From Isoetes taiwanensis (taxonomy: Eukaryota; Streptophyta; Lycopodiopsida; Isoetales; Isoetaceae), in assembly GCA_021234155.1 (NCBI GenBank), contig JAJEKV010000051.1:8638105-8702104 (forward strand): DNA of 64,000 bases, read 5' to 3'. Of the stretch, positions 1-10,859 are shown one piece after another (position 1 is the first letter of the stretch; every line of letters begins with the position of its first letter). A program made the position numbers and the translations under genes. A model generated the notes under the pieces. It saw nothing but the letters and a program-made list of their open reading frames with translations. It had not been told where the DNA came from and did not search any database.

Positions 1-2
1 CT

Positions 3-131
3 ATTGTTATAAATGGGCCTCCTTGTACAAGAGACTTTGACTTCACACAAAGCATAGAAGTGTGGAAAAATAAGGCTGAGAATCGTGGTCGTATTATCTA
101 CTCTGGACAACCAAGTCGCTATTTAGCTTAG
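3..131 (+). CDS. C-terminal exon of an unidentified host gene (partial)
   Basis: An open frame enters from the left edge and runs 42 codons to a TAG at 129-131. The peptide begins IVINGPPCTRDFDF and ends GQPSRYLA, with a mixed composition typical of real coding sequence. I do not recognise the family. It is followed by AT-rich DNA that could be a 3' UTR. The gene would be transcribed toward the Harbinger element at 427. It could instead be a chance open frame, since only 42 codons are visible. Confidence 0.35.
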   Translation: MVINGPPCTRDFDFTQSIEVWKNKAENRGRIIYSGQPSRYLA

Positions 132-302
132 TGGACTTTTTGAAGGGAAATTTTTGTGGAATGTAGTATCTTTGCGATGCCATTTTATAATACATATATT
201 TATCATAAAAAACTTGGCTTTTTGTCACTTTGTTTGTATTGTTGTCTAATTTTTTGGTTTAAGGCATTTTTTCGATAGATTTAATTAGTTACAGGATTTG
301 CA
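132..302. other. AT-rich DNA, probable 3' UTR
   Basis: No open frame or repeat is evident. Its position just after the stop codon at 131 suggests 3' UTR and intergenic spacer. Confidence 0.3.
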
Positions 303-426
303 GATTGAAAAAATTATAATCCAATACCCTTAAATATTATTAGGCATTTTCACTAGTGGAGGGAGTTTCTAATTTCGAACTTTGGGCCTTGACATAATCG
401 TACCGATTGAAAAAATTATAATCTAA
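303..426. repeat. 102-bp tandem repeat, left part (transposon target site)
   Basis: The motif GATTGAAAAAATTATAATC starts at 303 and again at 405, a period of 102 bp. The body (TACCCTTAAATATTA... to ...ATAATCGTACCGATT) recurs at 14246-14327 on the far side of the Harbinger element. In the first unit the stretch ...ATAATCCAATACCCTT is continuous. In the second, ...ATAATCTAA is followed by the transposon. The first unit therefore shows what the target looked like before insertion. Confidence 0.85.
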
Positions 427-457
427 GGGTACCTTCGCACTCGCCGTTAAGTTAGGA
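427..457 (+). repeat. Left terminal inverted repeat of the Harbinger element
   Basis: The 31 bp begin GGGTACCTTCGCACTCGCCG. Against the reverse complement of 14212-14242 I count six mismatches, in the GCACTC/AGACCA stretch and at the AGTT/GGTT position. The outer ten bases and the GCCGTTA and GTTAGGA blocks match. Confidence 0.88.
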
Positions 458-830
458 ATAAGTTAATTTTTTTTAACTGCCAGTTAAACTTATAAGAGAG
501 TGTTATGTTCGCACCAAGACTAAGTTAAGTTTCCGTTAAGACTTTAACCTAACGGAAGCTAGTTAAATCCTTTCAGACTAGAACAAGTTAGGTTATTTTT
601 TTTTAACTTAACAGTAAAATAAAAATGTGTTCGCACCTGCCTTAGTTAAGTTAGTGCTAACTTAATGCTAACGGCAATCTTTTCGCATACGTGCCTATTA
701 AGTTAGAGTCTAACTTAATGCTAACGGCAATGGCTTCGCACATTCATCCATTAGGTTATTTTTTTTTTTTAACTTAATGATAACGGCAATACCTTCGCAC
801 ATACCTCCGTTAAGTTTTATTTTTGTTTTC
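430..830 (+). repeat. Subterminal modules of the Harbinger element (putative transposase binding sites)
   Basis: The motif TTCGCA(C/T) recurs about six times (near 434, 508, 630, 682, 732 and 793). Each copy is followed 9-14 bases later by TTAAGTTA or TTAGGTTA. The later modules are closed by TTAACTTAATGNTAACGGCA just before the next TTCGCAC, giving units of about 60-70 bp with internal TTAAGTTA/TAACTTAA dyads. Related TTAACGGAA and GGTNTGAA motifs lie at the right end. Repeated subterminal motifs are a known feature of DNA transposons, where they bind transposase or the Myb-like partner. That role here is inferred. Confidence 0.6.
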
Positions 831-840
831 TATTAAGTGC

Positions 841-985
841 TTCAAACAATTGTCCTCTTCTTATGCCATTAACAAATTAACATACGAACTCATAACCATC
901 ATGATATCATGCACTTGTTGATCATATTCCATCGCATTAAAACACTACATAATCAACTTGTAATTCAAAGCTTATCATTGAATTC
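841..985. repeat. Partial duplicate of the transposase N-terminal region
   Basis: The segment starting TTCAAACAATTGTCCTCTTC is a diverged copy of 2392-2540, which covers the first exon start of the transposase (codons for the MEDDQQAHD region) and its 5' flank. It includes the shared tail AAAGCTTATCATTG. It is not open. It points to an internal rearrangement or older nested copy at the left end. Confidence 0.6.
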
Positions 986-1040
986 AAAGCCTACCATTGT
1001 CATTCAAAACTTTTCTAGTCAATTTTGTAAGAGACAATTA

Positions 1041-2510
1041 TCAAGTGAAGACTATATATTCAGTTAATGTGCGGCGGATCTCCACACCCAATTCATATGG
1101 GTCTGGATCAGTGTTCGCACGTGGTTCTTCTGCTTCATCTGCCTCATTCTCCTCGATCTCTTCTTCTTCTCCTCGTCTTATTCGCCACTGCCTTACTTGC
1201 TCCAACTCTTCCTCAATATCTGCCTCACCAATATCAATAAGCAGATTATGGAGAATACAACATGCGTGAGTAAGTGTTGGAACATTCTCCGGCTTCATCT
1301 TAAGTTTCGTATCGAGACATCGGAACTTGCACTTTAATAGCCCGAACGTTTGCTCCACATATAACCTTCCCTGCGCCAACTTCTTATTGAAGATGTTCTC
1401 TACATTTCAAAACGAATTGCATTAGAACATGAATTGAAATTAAAACAAAACATAAACTATTAACCAATACCAGCATATGATAAAAGTTGAGCATCCCCTT
1501 CATATGGTGTGATCAACCAAGGAGAGCAATGATAGCCTTTGTCTCCTAAGAAATAGGGTCTCAATTCTCTATGGTCGATGCTCATGATAGGACTTTGCAA
1601 GATTTGACGTTCTTGGATCCTCCTTGCTATCCCTGAATTTCTTAACACTCGTACATCATGCACTGATCCCGGGTACCCACAAAATATGTCTAGAAACCTT
1701 CTTTTTGTATCAACAATAGCTTGCATGATAATGCTAAATCTACATTTCCTATCATAATAATCCAATCCAGCAGGACCACATGGTTGCAATATTTCGAAGT
1801 GCGTGCAATCTATGGCACCAACTGAAAAGGTTTATACACAATTAGTTTTTACTGTAATCAAGCAAAATAAGTAACTTGAACTAGAAATGAATTATAATTG
1901 AAATACCTGCATTTGGAAGCTTTGAAACTTGTTGAAACCCAGCTATCACTTCTAATAATTGGTCACCTGTTGGAAATACTATCTTATGTCCAAAAACTTT
2001 CACAATGGCTTTGCATACTTCCATGACGATCATATGAGCCGTGCTCTCTCCAATGCCAAACTTTTCAGATAGTGCCAGGTAATCACAACCTTTGAAAAGC
2101 TTGTAAAGACAACAAGCTACACGTACATTAACGGGAACGGCTTTTCTATAATGTGTATCTTTTTTCTCAATCTCATCCTGGAGACTATTGCAAAGAAACA
2201 TGAACGTAGATTTTTTCATTCTAAACTTTTTTTGCCATCTACGATCATCATAATAAGACATTAGGAATCGGTCAAACCACGTAAAACTTCTCGGTTCCAC
2301 CCACCATCTACCTTCAGTAGAAACATCCGCACAAGAAATCTCCACATGGCCATGTGTTCTCAAGATATTCATCTGATCATCTATTAAACGGTTCAAGCAA
2401 TTGTCCTCTTCTTGTGTCATGAACAAATTAACATATGAACCCATAACCATCATGATATCATGCGCTTGTTGATCATCTTCCATGTCACTAAAACGCTGCA
2501 CAGTGCACAA
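1041..2510 (-). CDS. PIF/Harbinger DDE transposase (HARBI1-like nuclease)
   Basis: Three exons on the minus strand, 2510-1907, 1821-1471 and 1399-1041, have GT-AG introns of 85 and 71 bp. They join in frame to 437 codons plus stop with no disruption. Residues about 60-190 hold the helix-turn-helix-like HARBI1 N-terminal region. The catalytic region follows: AIDCTHF (first Asp, just after the first intron), GYPGSVHDVRV (second Asp), LGDKGYHC and RLYVEQTFGLLK (catalytic Glu). The protein ends ...LTEYIVFT. The upstream ATG at 2510 was used; a second in-frame Met (MEDDQQAHD) at about 2483 is an equally good start. The length matches plant PIF transposases. All catalytic residues are present, so the element may still be autonomous or may have moved recently. 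Confidence 0.87.
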
Positions 2511-2898
2511 TTTTAGTCAGTTTGTTAGTGGAAGCTTATCATTGGATGATCCATAATACAACATTCAACAAGCTCATTCATATCATAAAAGCTCATTCAA
2601 CAATCATAAAAACTCATTCAAAGCTTATCATTAAATGCTATATAATGCAAAAATCATAAAAGCTCGTTCATAAAGTTTTATATTTTGAAGCCCAGTTAAC
2701 ATGAAAGAGTTTTCAAAATTTCAAAGTTTTAACAATAGTTTTGCATTTCAGATTTTACAAGAGAAATTTCAGATTTCTAATCAAATCTTTCTCCTCCAAT
2801 GGCCATTCCATAGTGGGCAATTCAACCTGCAAAAACAATTTCGTGTTAGAATAGTAAAATTCTCATATGCGCATTAGAGGATGAATGAAGAGACAAAC

Positions 2899-3860
2899 CT
2901 GAATTTGGTGGGCGAAATGATGCTTCTTTGGTTGAAAAGTAGCTGCCCATTTTCTCGAACGCCCCCGCCATCGCTCCCACTAAAGTACGTTGTAGCTCAA
3001 GCTTCTCTTTTTCCACTTCTAATGTTTTCACAAAGTGGCTTTCCATCATTTCTATCATTTCCTTGTTATTTTCTGCCATCGTCTTGGATAAAGAGCTAGT
3101 ATTACTCGCTCTACGTTTTCCAGACGAGGCTTCTTCACCAATACCATGGGGATGATGATCCCCCTCACTAGTACCTCTACTAGTGTCAGCAGTGTGCATT
3201 GGTTCCACGTTAGGCCGACTTGATTGAAAAGAATCAAACATATTATAAATGGCCTCATCAAGAATAGGGAGGTTAAAGTTTTTCTTTTCACTCCTTGACA
3301 AAGAAAAGTATTCTGGCATCCCTGTCCTCTTGCTAAAATCATGGATTGTTTTATACTCACCAATCAAATTTTCGTATTTAGCACGACATCCATTTGCGTC
3401 CCTATCAGTATAGCCATTTTCTATCATTCTATTAGCAATCTTTTTCCATCTAATAATGGCAGATTCCATCTTGTCACGCGCTGATGATGCCTCTAACATC
3501 ATCCATTCCTCCTTTTTAAGTTCGACAAGAAATTTGGTCTCTTCAAGAGACCAATTTCTTGACCTCTTTCGTTTGGAGGATGGCGTAGAGGTATTACTTA
3601 GTTCCTAAATTAGACCAAAACCAGTCCTAAATCAGTCTTAAAAAATCAGACCAAAACTAATTCCAAAAATCAGTCCTAAATCAGTCCTAAAAATCAGACC
3701 AAAGCCCTTATATTCTAAAATCAAATCCTAAAAATCAGTCCTAAAATACAAAAAGATTCTTACCTGTTCTTCAATAAGGGGATCTTGAAATTGTTGCGCA
3801 TCACCCACACCAAATCCTCTCCCATGAGCTTGAACATAACCATCATTAGTGAGAGCACCC
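2899..3860 (-). CDS. Myb/SANT-like protein, Harbinger partner ORF
   Basis: Two exons are visible on the minus strand, 3860-3764 and 3604-2899, joined in frame after ...DPLIEEQ. The second exon opens with a basic stretch (SSKRKRSRNW) and a SANT/Myb-like trihelix: NWSLEETKFLVELKKEEW, then WKKIANRMIENGYTDRDANG and CRAKYENLIGEYKTI. A Ser/His-rich linker and a charged C-terminal helix (MAENNKEMIEMMESHFVKT) follow. In this transposon family the Myb-like protein binds subterminal DNA and recruits the transposase. It is encoded next to the transposase on the same strand, about 390 bp upstream of it. The start codon was not found, so a further 5' exon is likely. A short 3' exon at about 2828 may end the protein soon after PPNSG. 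Confidence 0.7.
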
Positions 3861-4966
3861 TGGATGCAAAATCATGACGCCAAATTATTCAAAGCCATTG
3901 CATCAATAGTTCTAAGTTACTCTAAACATTTCTTAAAAGATTTGTCCATTTCTCCACCACTAAAACAAATATAGAGAACAAAACCTTTAAAAAAGCATCA
4001 TGCTATTCAGTTCCCTTTAAACCAAATGCATGCTTACTCGTTATTTGGAAAAGTGAAAGGTTGAAATGTTACCTTTATCTGAACTGTGCTTAGCTGCTCT
4101 TACTTAAAGAACTATCATAAAGAACTGTGCTTAGCTGCTCTTACTTGAGTTCTAACAATTATAAGAACTGTCCTATCATAAAGAACTGTCCAGTAGCAAT
4201 AAGAATTTTGCTAAAATCGATGTACAAAGTAAAAAGCCATTCAAGGCTGACAGCAGGAGCAAACTCCCTTTCTAATTTAAGCAATGCAAAATTGTGTCTT
4301 TTTTTGTGATAAATCCTTTTGACAATTATATAATTTCCAAATGTTATGCCATGGATAAATGCTGATTATGTTGGAAGTCTGCATCGAAGTTTTGGTTACA
4401 GTAACTGCATATGAGACAGGGCCATAGCCATGTTTTTCTTCCAAGTTCCTCACAAAAAACCTCACATTCCTTCAATTCATGCATATGTTCCTTATGATCG
4501 GAAGTGGATAAAAACTCGGGCCTTTCAACACCTGAAGAAACTTGCAGGCCAACCAAGCTGAAACTGTTTAGAACAATATTGAATGCGTTGTGAAGCATTA
4601 GTTAACGCCAATGTACATATTGCTAGCGCTTGGTTACATCTGTGGCCTGTTGGCTTGTCGATTAATTTTGCAGCTTTCATCAACCAAGAAATGTCATAAG
4701 ATTTATGAAGGGGATGATGGGACGGTTGTTTAATATTTACTCGTGCTTCTGAATGCGCCTCAATACTTTATCGTCACCTTGTATAGCTGCTATAGCCTAT
4801 TTTTATTGGCTGAGTACTTTTTACAACAGAGTGTTTCTTTGGCTTGTGCCGCCTTAAAAGTAAAACGTATCTATCTTAACAGTGAGGTGGATGTTTTTGT
4901 GCTTCCACGATTGGCCTTTTGTAATGAAAGCAGGCATTGCATGGTTCTTAACTGAATGATGGCAAG
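3861..4966. other. Transposon interior, no recognised gene
   Basis: A tandem stretch with two copies of AAAGAACTGTGCTTAGCTGC lies near 4080-4140. A minus-strand frame around 4456-4598 looks coding (it contains SSGVERPEFLSTSDHKEH) with a possible acceptor upstream, but I cannot assign it to a family. Nothing else is supported. Confidence 0.3.
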
Positions 4967-4969
4967 CCA

Positions 4970-5069
4970 GGATAAAGTTTGTAAGACAAAAACTTGGCTC
5001 TAAAACATCCTGGAGTCCATGTGTGACGAGGATAAAGTTGGTAAGACAAAATCTTGGCTTTAAAACGTC
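4970..5069. repeat. 60-bp direct duplication
   Basis: GGATAAAGTTTGTAAGACAA at 4970 recurs with few changes at 5030, and the similarity continues through ACTTGGCTCTAAAACATC. There are two copies, period 60 bp. Confidence 0.7.
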
Positions 5070-5311
5070 GACGAGTAGAAATGGTTGGCATTCTTGGCTT
5101 CAAATCCCACCTGGAATATATTTCCCATTTTATTATTGTTACCGGAAAAAGCTGATCACACTCCATTGGCTCGCATGAAGATTTGCTCCTCACTCCACCA
5201 TACAAACTAGAGTTTGCCCAAAGGGGAATTCTAGCCTAGTGTGAGCCTAGTATGTGAACTCATATTTTATGTCCATTCAATGTGCTGAAGATCTTTGTTT
5301 ATATTTGACAG

Positions 5312-5474
5312 GGAATGCTGCAACACAATACCTGGTACATTTTTCTTTGTTAGCATCAGTACTTGGTCTTGCATCAGCAATGTCAGGATTCTGGTATCAG
5401 AGGAGACAAGAAAGTCATGCTGCAGCATGTGCAACTGCTCTCATTGCTTTGGTTGTTGCACTTCTTGCTTTTGG
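5312..5474 (+). pseudogene. Captured AWPM-19-like membrane protein exon
   Basis: The exon lies between an AG acceptor (TTTGACAG) and a donor (GTAAGT). It encodes GNAATQYLVHFSLLASVLGLA, then AMSGFWYQRRQESHAAACAT and ALIALVVALLAFG. AWPM-19 family proteins are small plant plasma-membrane proteins with four membrane segments and an invariant GNAAT before the second. The exon matches segments two and three, including the basic loop between them. The flanking family exons (N-terminal helix and the final ACKEI-type segment) were not found nearby. The next recognisable sequence is a sulfate transporter fragment in the opposite orientation. It is an isolated exon inside the Harbinger element, hence probably captured. 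It has no frameshift. Confidence 0.72.
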
Positions 5475-5577
5475 GTAAGTGAAACAGGCCGTCTCTTGAA
5501 TTTCTTGTCATTTTTGAGCTCTGCACGAACTTTTCTGTTCAAAGATCATATTTCTGATTACAAGAGAACATTATGTG

Positions 5578-5847
5578 CTTTGCAAGGACAGCAGATGCAT
5601 AACAAAAATACCCCCAGTGATAATGATGATTATTATACAATCCAAAGCCAAGCTCTGCAGCAGGGTCTGCTGCAGAATTTTTACTGATTAGTCCTCCCCA
5701 TATGCTGTCATATGCAATAGAATTGGCACGAAATGTTCCATTTAACCAGGGAGTGATAGCCTGAACAAGAAACAACCGAACCTTTTTCACAAGCTTGAAG
5801 CATCCAATTTCTTCTGCAATCAATGCCATCCTTGCTGCCCTTGCAAA
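5578..5847 (-). pseudogene. Captured GH81 endo-1,3-beta-glucanase fragment
   Basis: About 90 codons read FARAARMALIAEE, then FLVQAITPWLNGTF, YDSIWGGLIS and FGFGLYNNHHYHWGYFCYA. This matches the conserved catalytic core of GH81 laminarinases, which hydrolyse beta-1,3-glucan such as callose; the family motif is YNDHHYHxGYFxYA. Here YND is YNN, so a conserved Asp is changed. The fragment continues in the same frame from a sulfate transporter fragment with no stop or gap, and reads on for 12 unrelated codons to a stop at 5539. It lacks the rest of the roughly 650-residue enzyme. Confidence 0.75.
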
Positions 5848-6150
5848 GACATTAGCTAGTCCAATAGCTATCATCTCTTTGTTCCCATCAAGATGGTAAC
5901 CCCTGAGAAATGCAAATGTCCTTCCAACAGCAATGGCTTCCATTAGAGCAACCAAAGCACCCATAGCCCCAATCTTTACGGCAGATAAGACAAGAGGGCC
6001 ATGGAAAATAAGTTTGTGAAGAGATGACGGATTAACTCCTTTAGGCTGGTGGCCAATAATTCGAAGATGAGAATAAGCATGAGTTAACCAGACACAGAGT
6101 GTACTCATGATGATACAGAGTGTACTCATGATAACACCAAATGTAGATTC
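5848..6150 (-). pseudogene. Captured sulfate transporter (SULTR-like) fragment
   Basis: The minus-strand frame reads LRIIGHQPKGVNPSS, then LVLSAVKIGAMGALVALMEA, IAVGRTFAFLRGYHLDGNKE and MIAIGLANV. The GLNPSS, EAIAVGRTFA and YxLDGNKEMxAxG signatures belong to plant sulfate permeases (SLC26/SULTR), in their middle membrane segments. The upstream part (VIMSTLCIIMSTLC) contains a small in-frame tandem duplication of about 18 bp. The frame is open and passes directly into the GH81 fragment, forming a chimeric ORF of 227 codons from an ATG at 6222 to a stop at 5539. The first 25 codons are of unknown origin. Confidence 0.75.
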
Positions 6151-6330
6151 TTTAATTACAGTGCTCGAGTCTGCCATAAAGGATGCTCGAGCAGTGGTGA
6201 AAAATGGTGGCAGCAAAATCATTTTGGCGGACTTTTCCAGTGATTACAGACTACATTTGACGACGAGACCTATGCAGATAACAATGCAACATTCATTCAA
6301 TCAGATGCTATAATCCATTAACCTGCTGAC

Positions 6331-6438
6331 CTGTTCACTAAGATTTGGATCTGGACCCTCAACGTCATCTGCCGCACAATCCCTTGCAGTAATCCACGCA
6401 TTAGAAGTTCCACGACCTCGACCACCAGCATGCACGAT
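6331..6438 (-). CDS. RG-rich exon, diverged copy of the right-end ORF first exon
   Basis: An exon-like segment with acceptor (CCTCAG) and donor (GTCAGC) encodes IVHAGGRGRGTSNAW and ends VEGPDPNLSEQ. The exon at 13795-13940 has the same plan: RGRG repeats followed by EGDEDPLEQ and a GTTAGC donor. I infer that it is a paralogous copy of that exon. The function is unknown. Confidence 0.35.
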
Positions 6439-8919
6439 CTGAGGATTAAACAATTGGATGCTTAGAAAAGAAACAATTGGATGGCCAGAACTAAACAATT
6501 GGCATCTTTATAAATTGAAAAGAACAAGCTGAGCTGACCATCTTCCATCTTATATATGACTAGAAAAAGTGCCCAGCGTTGCTGGGCTATAATGCATGCA
6601 ATATTAGAAAAAAGACATGCCAAAAATTAAATTTATTGAAAAGGCCAATTGAACTTGAGAATCTAAATAAATATAAATATATAAGAAAGATTATTTAGGC
6701 CAGACCTTGGAAAACTTCATGCCTTCTACAATGTTCTTTGCAACATCTAGTTTAGAAAATCACAAAGATTTTCTACATTCTTTGATCCTAGACTTGCATC
6801 TTAGAACATAAAACATGATATTAAGCCCGAGCTAGTCGGTCAAATATTCCTACAATTTGTGGGTTTGATTGAATAGAATTTTCTTAATAGATTAATGGAG
6901 TCAAAGTACTATTATATATGTGTGCAAAAAAAATTATAACATTGTTAATTTAGGGGAGCTCATTTTGCACGACCTTTGGACTTGTTCACGACCTTGTAGA
7001 TAGCATCTGCAAATAAAGATGAGAAATATGAGGCAAATAAGAAACTACCTAAGTTTTTGCCAATGCATATCTAATTTTCTGCCAATACAGTCTTTCCTCT
7101 AGCATAGCACACATGTGACTTGCCATTTTGATGATCACTTCCTCAAGGCCATTGTTTTCACTATGGCCATGCCGAAATAATATAAACACAAATATTTAAA
7201 ATCACGAGGACCTCGCCGAGGAAATCCACCTGCCCAAATAAGATTATGGAATGGAAGCATCCACCAAAGATATCAACGCTCAAAAGGTTAACTCCGCACA
7301 TACTTTCCTTCGCATAATCGATCAACTAACATCTACGACTTCAATTGCTTTCGGTTTTAAGACTATACTTATTCCTAAAAGACAAGTTAGTAAGTTGATA
7401 GCACAAACAGTTTTACAAACCCCAACTTGACAAATCCAACCCTTTGCGGTTCAATCGGCTAAATACGTTGAATCTATTGAATCCATGCCCCGACAACTAT
7501 ATTCCCATTGGAGATGATTATACGAACAAATTTTTTAAAGCTCTCCGGTTTCAATCCACAAAGGGCATTTCATATTCATGACTAATGATGTGTATGGCAC
7601 AAAAAAATTGGAAGCTTCACCTTTTCTCTTGTAGAGAGACAAAACCACGCCAAACCCAACCTTACATATGCATTTTCCCTCAAATATATTTTACTTATCA
7701 CATGGAGAAACCTCCAAGCTGCCTAGAGCTGGTGGATGCTAGAAACCTAGAAGCTAGTATACCAGTCCCTATAACCGGCATTTCCAAAGCACCGGAATCC
7801 CAGCCTTTGAGCCTATTTCTTGCCATAGAATGCAAATGTAAAACAAATAAGAATTTAGAAGACAATAGCTGCAAGAGAATCACATGGTTATTAGCACACA
7901 TTTCAATCTTATATGCTGGTAACTTATAGCAATTTTGTAATCACGAAAATCAATGCAAATACATTTGGGCGTCTAAAGAATGCAAATCCATGGAAGAAAC
8001 GACCAAGGAATGCTTTATCAAAGAGTAAAACTTGGACATTCAAAGCATAACCCAACGCATGCTTACCTCAGATTGCTACATCTTGGGCATACCAGTTTTG
8101 CATGATTCACATAAAGGCCGGGGTAATAAACAACCAACCCAATTTTTTCTTAAGATAGATAAATGCTCGGGCCTATGCGTATGGGGCAGATTTGGGCCCG
8201 AATTCCACCGCAGACGGGAGCAAATGGCGATCCCGGAAAGCATGGGCGCTGGTTCCTACCAAAGAATTTTCACCATTTAAGAACCAGCGGTTGGGTGCTT
8301 TCGGACAATTTTCCTGTTCTACCAATGCTACCATTGTTTCGAATGGGTGGGACCATTGATCCGTGCAAGAGTTTTCGGCTATAAAAATGTCGGCCTTTCG
8401 TCTGCGGGAGATTCTATAAATCTCCCATGATCCGAGGGTCCGGAAATAACAATAAAAAGTATAAGGATAAGGATAATGCTAAAGAAGTCGACAACAGTCG
8501 GTTTTCTAAATTAAAGATTGAAGCCTTAGTAATACAATCCATTATTTCAAGAATTCTTCTATGCAAATCTACTTCCCCATTAGCCATACCAAGGGATTGT
8601 GCGAGAAAACATGCTTAACACGTGGATAGATGGACGTAAGGTGATAGATAACAATACAGAGTATTAAAACCGTGTTTAACCAAAAAACATCACTATCTTC
8701 ACCAAACCAAAAGGAATAATAAGAAAAACATAAAGTACCGATTAATTCCAAGCCGGTAATAATCTTATAAATAAAGCAACACAGTAAACAAAGCGACCTA
8801 TATCTCAAACATACGCGTGTAGTAATCTCAAACCCGTCCAAGACCCATGTTTGCAACCACCTAGAAATGAGCATCCCGCCACTTAAAAGGAACAACACAA
8901 GTAAACCATCCATCTCTAG
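6439..8919. other. Transposon interior without recognised genes
   Basis: Low-complexity and AT-rich DNA. A minus-strand frame at 8569-8913 is hydrophobic with several potential membrane segments, but it overlaps the expected 3' flank of the EF-1alpha copy and matches no family I know. I support no gene here. Confidence 0.3.
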
Positions 8920-10005
8920 TCACTTCTTCTTTCCAAGAGGGTCTTTCTTTTCCACGGCTTTGATAACACCAATGACCCACGGTCGCCTCATGTCACGAAA
9001 CAACAAACCTAGCCAATGGAGGATATTCAAAGAAAAGTTTCCACAGTCATGGGCTTGGTTGGAATCATCTTAACAAAACCTCGCATCACCATTCTTCAAA
9101 AACTTGGGTTCCTTCTCAATCTCCTTTCCTCGACCGCGCCTACCTTGGTCAATCTCGAAAAAACTTGATCGCAATGTGAGAAGTGTGGCAATGCAAGATC
9201 CGCGCGCATAACCATTGCCAATCTGACTGGGTGATTCATAATAATAACTTTGAAAGCGGTGAAGTTTGCGGCTTCCTTTGCTTAGGGTCATTCTTGGAAT
9301 CGGATGCAACAAAACCACGTTTCAAATCCTTGACAAAGAACATTCTTCGATTGAATCCAACATTGTCACCGCGGAGCCTCCGGAGGGACTCATGATGCAT
9401 TTCCACGGACTTGACCTCGTGGTAAGTCCCGTGAGGCGCAAAAGTCACAACCATACCAGGCTTGAGAATACACTGTCTCAACTCTTCCCACCGGCAGTTC
9501 AATACCACCAATTTTGTAAACGTCCCGGTGGGAGACGCAGAGGCTTGTCGGAAGGTCTCTTGGGTTCTGTCCAAATGCGTCGGCCCCCTTGTACCAATCA
9601 AGGTTAGCGAACGTTCAATCATGTTGTCTCCCTCAAACCCCGCAATAGGAACAAATGGGATCTTGTCCGGGTTGTACCCAACTTTCTTCAAATATGAAGA
9701 CACTTCCTTGACAACCTCACTCCCAATGTGAATGCAAGGAGTGCATGCTCACAGGTCCGACCATCCTTAGAAATATCAGCCTCAAAACCTCCAGTTGTAG
9801 AATCAATAATCAAAATAGCACAATCACCAGAAATGCAAGAGAACTGCGTCGATCGGTTGGAAACAAAGAGTGTCAAATCGAGTGAACTTTACCCGTGAGG
9901 TTCCAAAGAATCATGTTCTTAATGAAATCACGATGCCCGGAGCATCAATAATTGATCTGATTGTACCGTGGTCTCAAACTTCCACAAGGCAATATCAATG
10001 GTCAA
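8920..10005 (-). pseudogene. Truncated, frameshifted EF-1alpha copy
   Basis: On the minus strand, pieces of translation elongation factor 1-alpha appear in order. They are TIDIALWKFET (10003), a shifted [124 protein letters not shown], then VIKAVEKKDP and GKKK, with TGA at 8920-8922. The N-terminal about 75 codons (P-loop region) are absent. About 23 codons after LGV (around CCCNKMDA) are deleted, and there are at least five small frameshifts. No intron is visible across the remaining coding sequence, which fits a retrocopy but could also be one large exon. It cannot encode a working factor. Confidence 0.85.
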
Positions 10006-10172
10006 TCGTAAAACACAGCCAAAAAAATAGCATATGCAAGTACATTATATCTTGGTAAATCGATGCCCCTGTTTGCATTAAAAATGTATTAAAAGTCGAC
10101 AATGGTCTTAAGTTTTGGCTCCTTATTGTCACAAAACCGCAACACGATCAAGTTGGTCATCCAAACCGTGGT

Positions 10173-10360
10173 TTACTTTGACAAGCGAAAAAAGATTGTA
10201 TGTCTCGGTGAGGGCTGAAGCAAAGATATCATTGTTGTAGTTTTCAATGCATGCACCAATTGTTGGAAGCACTTCATAATTTGATGGGTTGTAGAGCTAT
10301 CTAGACCGGTTGATATATTATCCATGAATAGGGTTCTTGCTGGCCCCACTACCATTTCTC
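10173..10360 (-). pseudogene. Captured PDR-type ABCG transporter exon
   Basis: After an AG acceptor (TCTACAG) the minus strand encodes [20 protein letters not shown], then [20 protein letters not shown] and [12 protein letters not shown]. This is the Walker B/D-loop region of the first nucleotide-binding domain of full-size ABCG (pleiotropic drug resistance) transporters, whose usual text is [15 protein letters not shown]. The catalytic Glu after the Walker B Asp is Asn here. After LLQPSP a one-base shift is needed to recover ETYNLF. It is a single decayed exon, in the same orientation as its EF-1alpha and laccase neighbours. Confidence 0.75.
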
Positions 10361-10859
10361 CTGTAGAGATTCATGCACAAAATGATGGAGACAAAATTAA
10401 GTTCTATAAAGAACACTTTGAATCAAACATGTAATTGGTAAACAAAGTTAGTTAATAAAACGCTCAAGCGGATACACACTTTCGGTGTCGGCAAAATCCG
10501 GACCACAAAGAATATATGAAGCACTAAATCAACCAAAGCGGGCACAAAAAATACAATCTCGTAACAAAATGCAAATCATACGTACCTTTAATTCTTCAAC
10601 ACGAAAGGTCACGCCTCACGGCCATCCCAATGTTACGGGATTATGGATAGTTTCAAACCAATCGTAAAGAAGATATTTATTATGGAAGAATATGAGAGGT
10701 TTATCCTACTGCTGTCGAGCATTTACGGGGCACATGTAAGCATTTGCCAAATATAAGTGGCAAGTCAAGATCCATATAATAGATATTAAGGTGATAGTCC
10801 ATGCCTCCAACTCCCTGTCCCATTGTTATTTCTTATACACAATGAAACAAACAATACAT

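Noticed and set aside
8569-8913. Hydrophobic 114-codon minus-strand frame
   Set aside because: It lies just beyond the EF-1alpha stop codon, probably transcribed 3' flank, and matches no known membrane protein.
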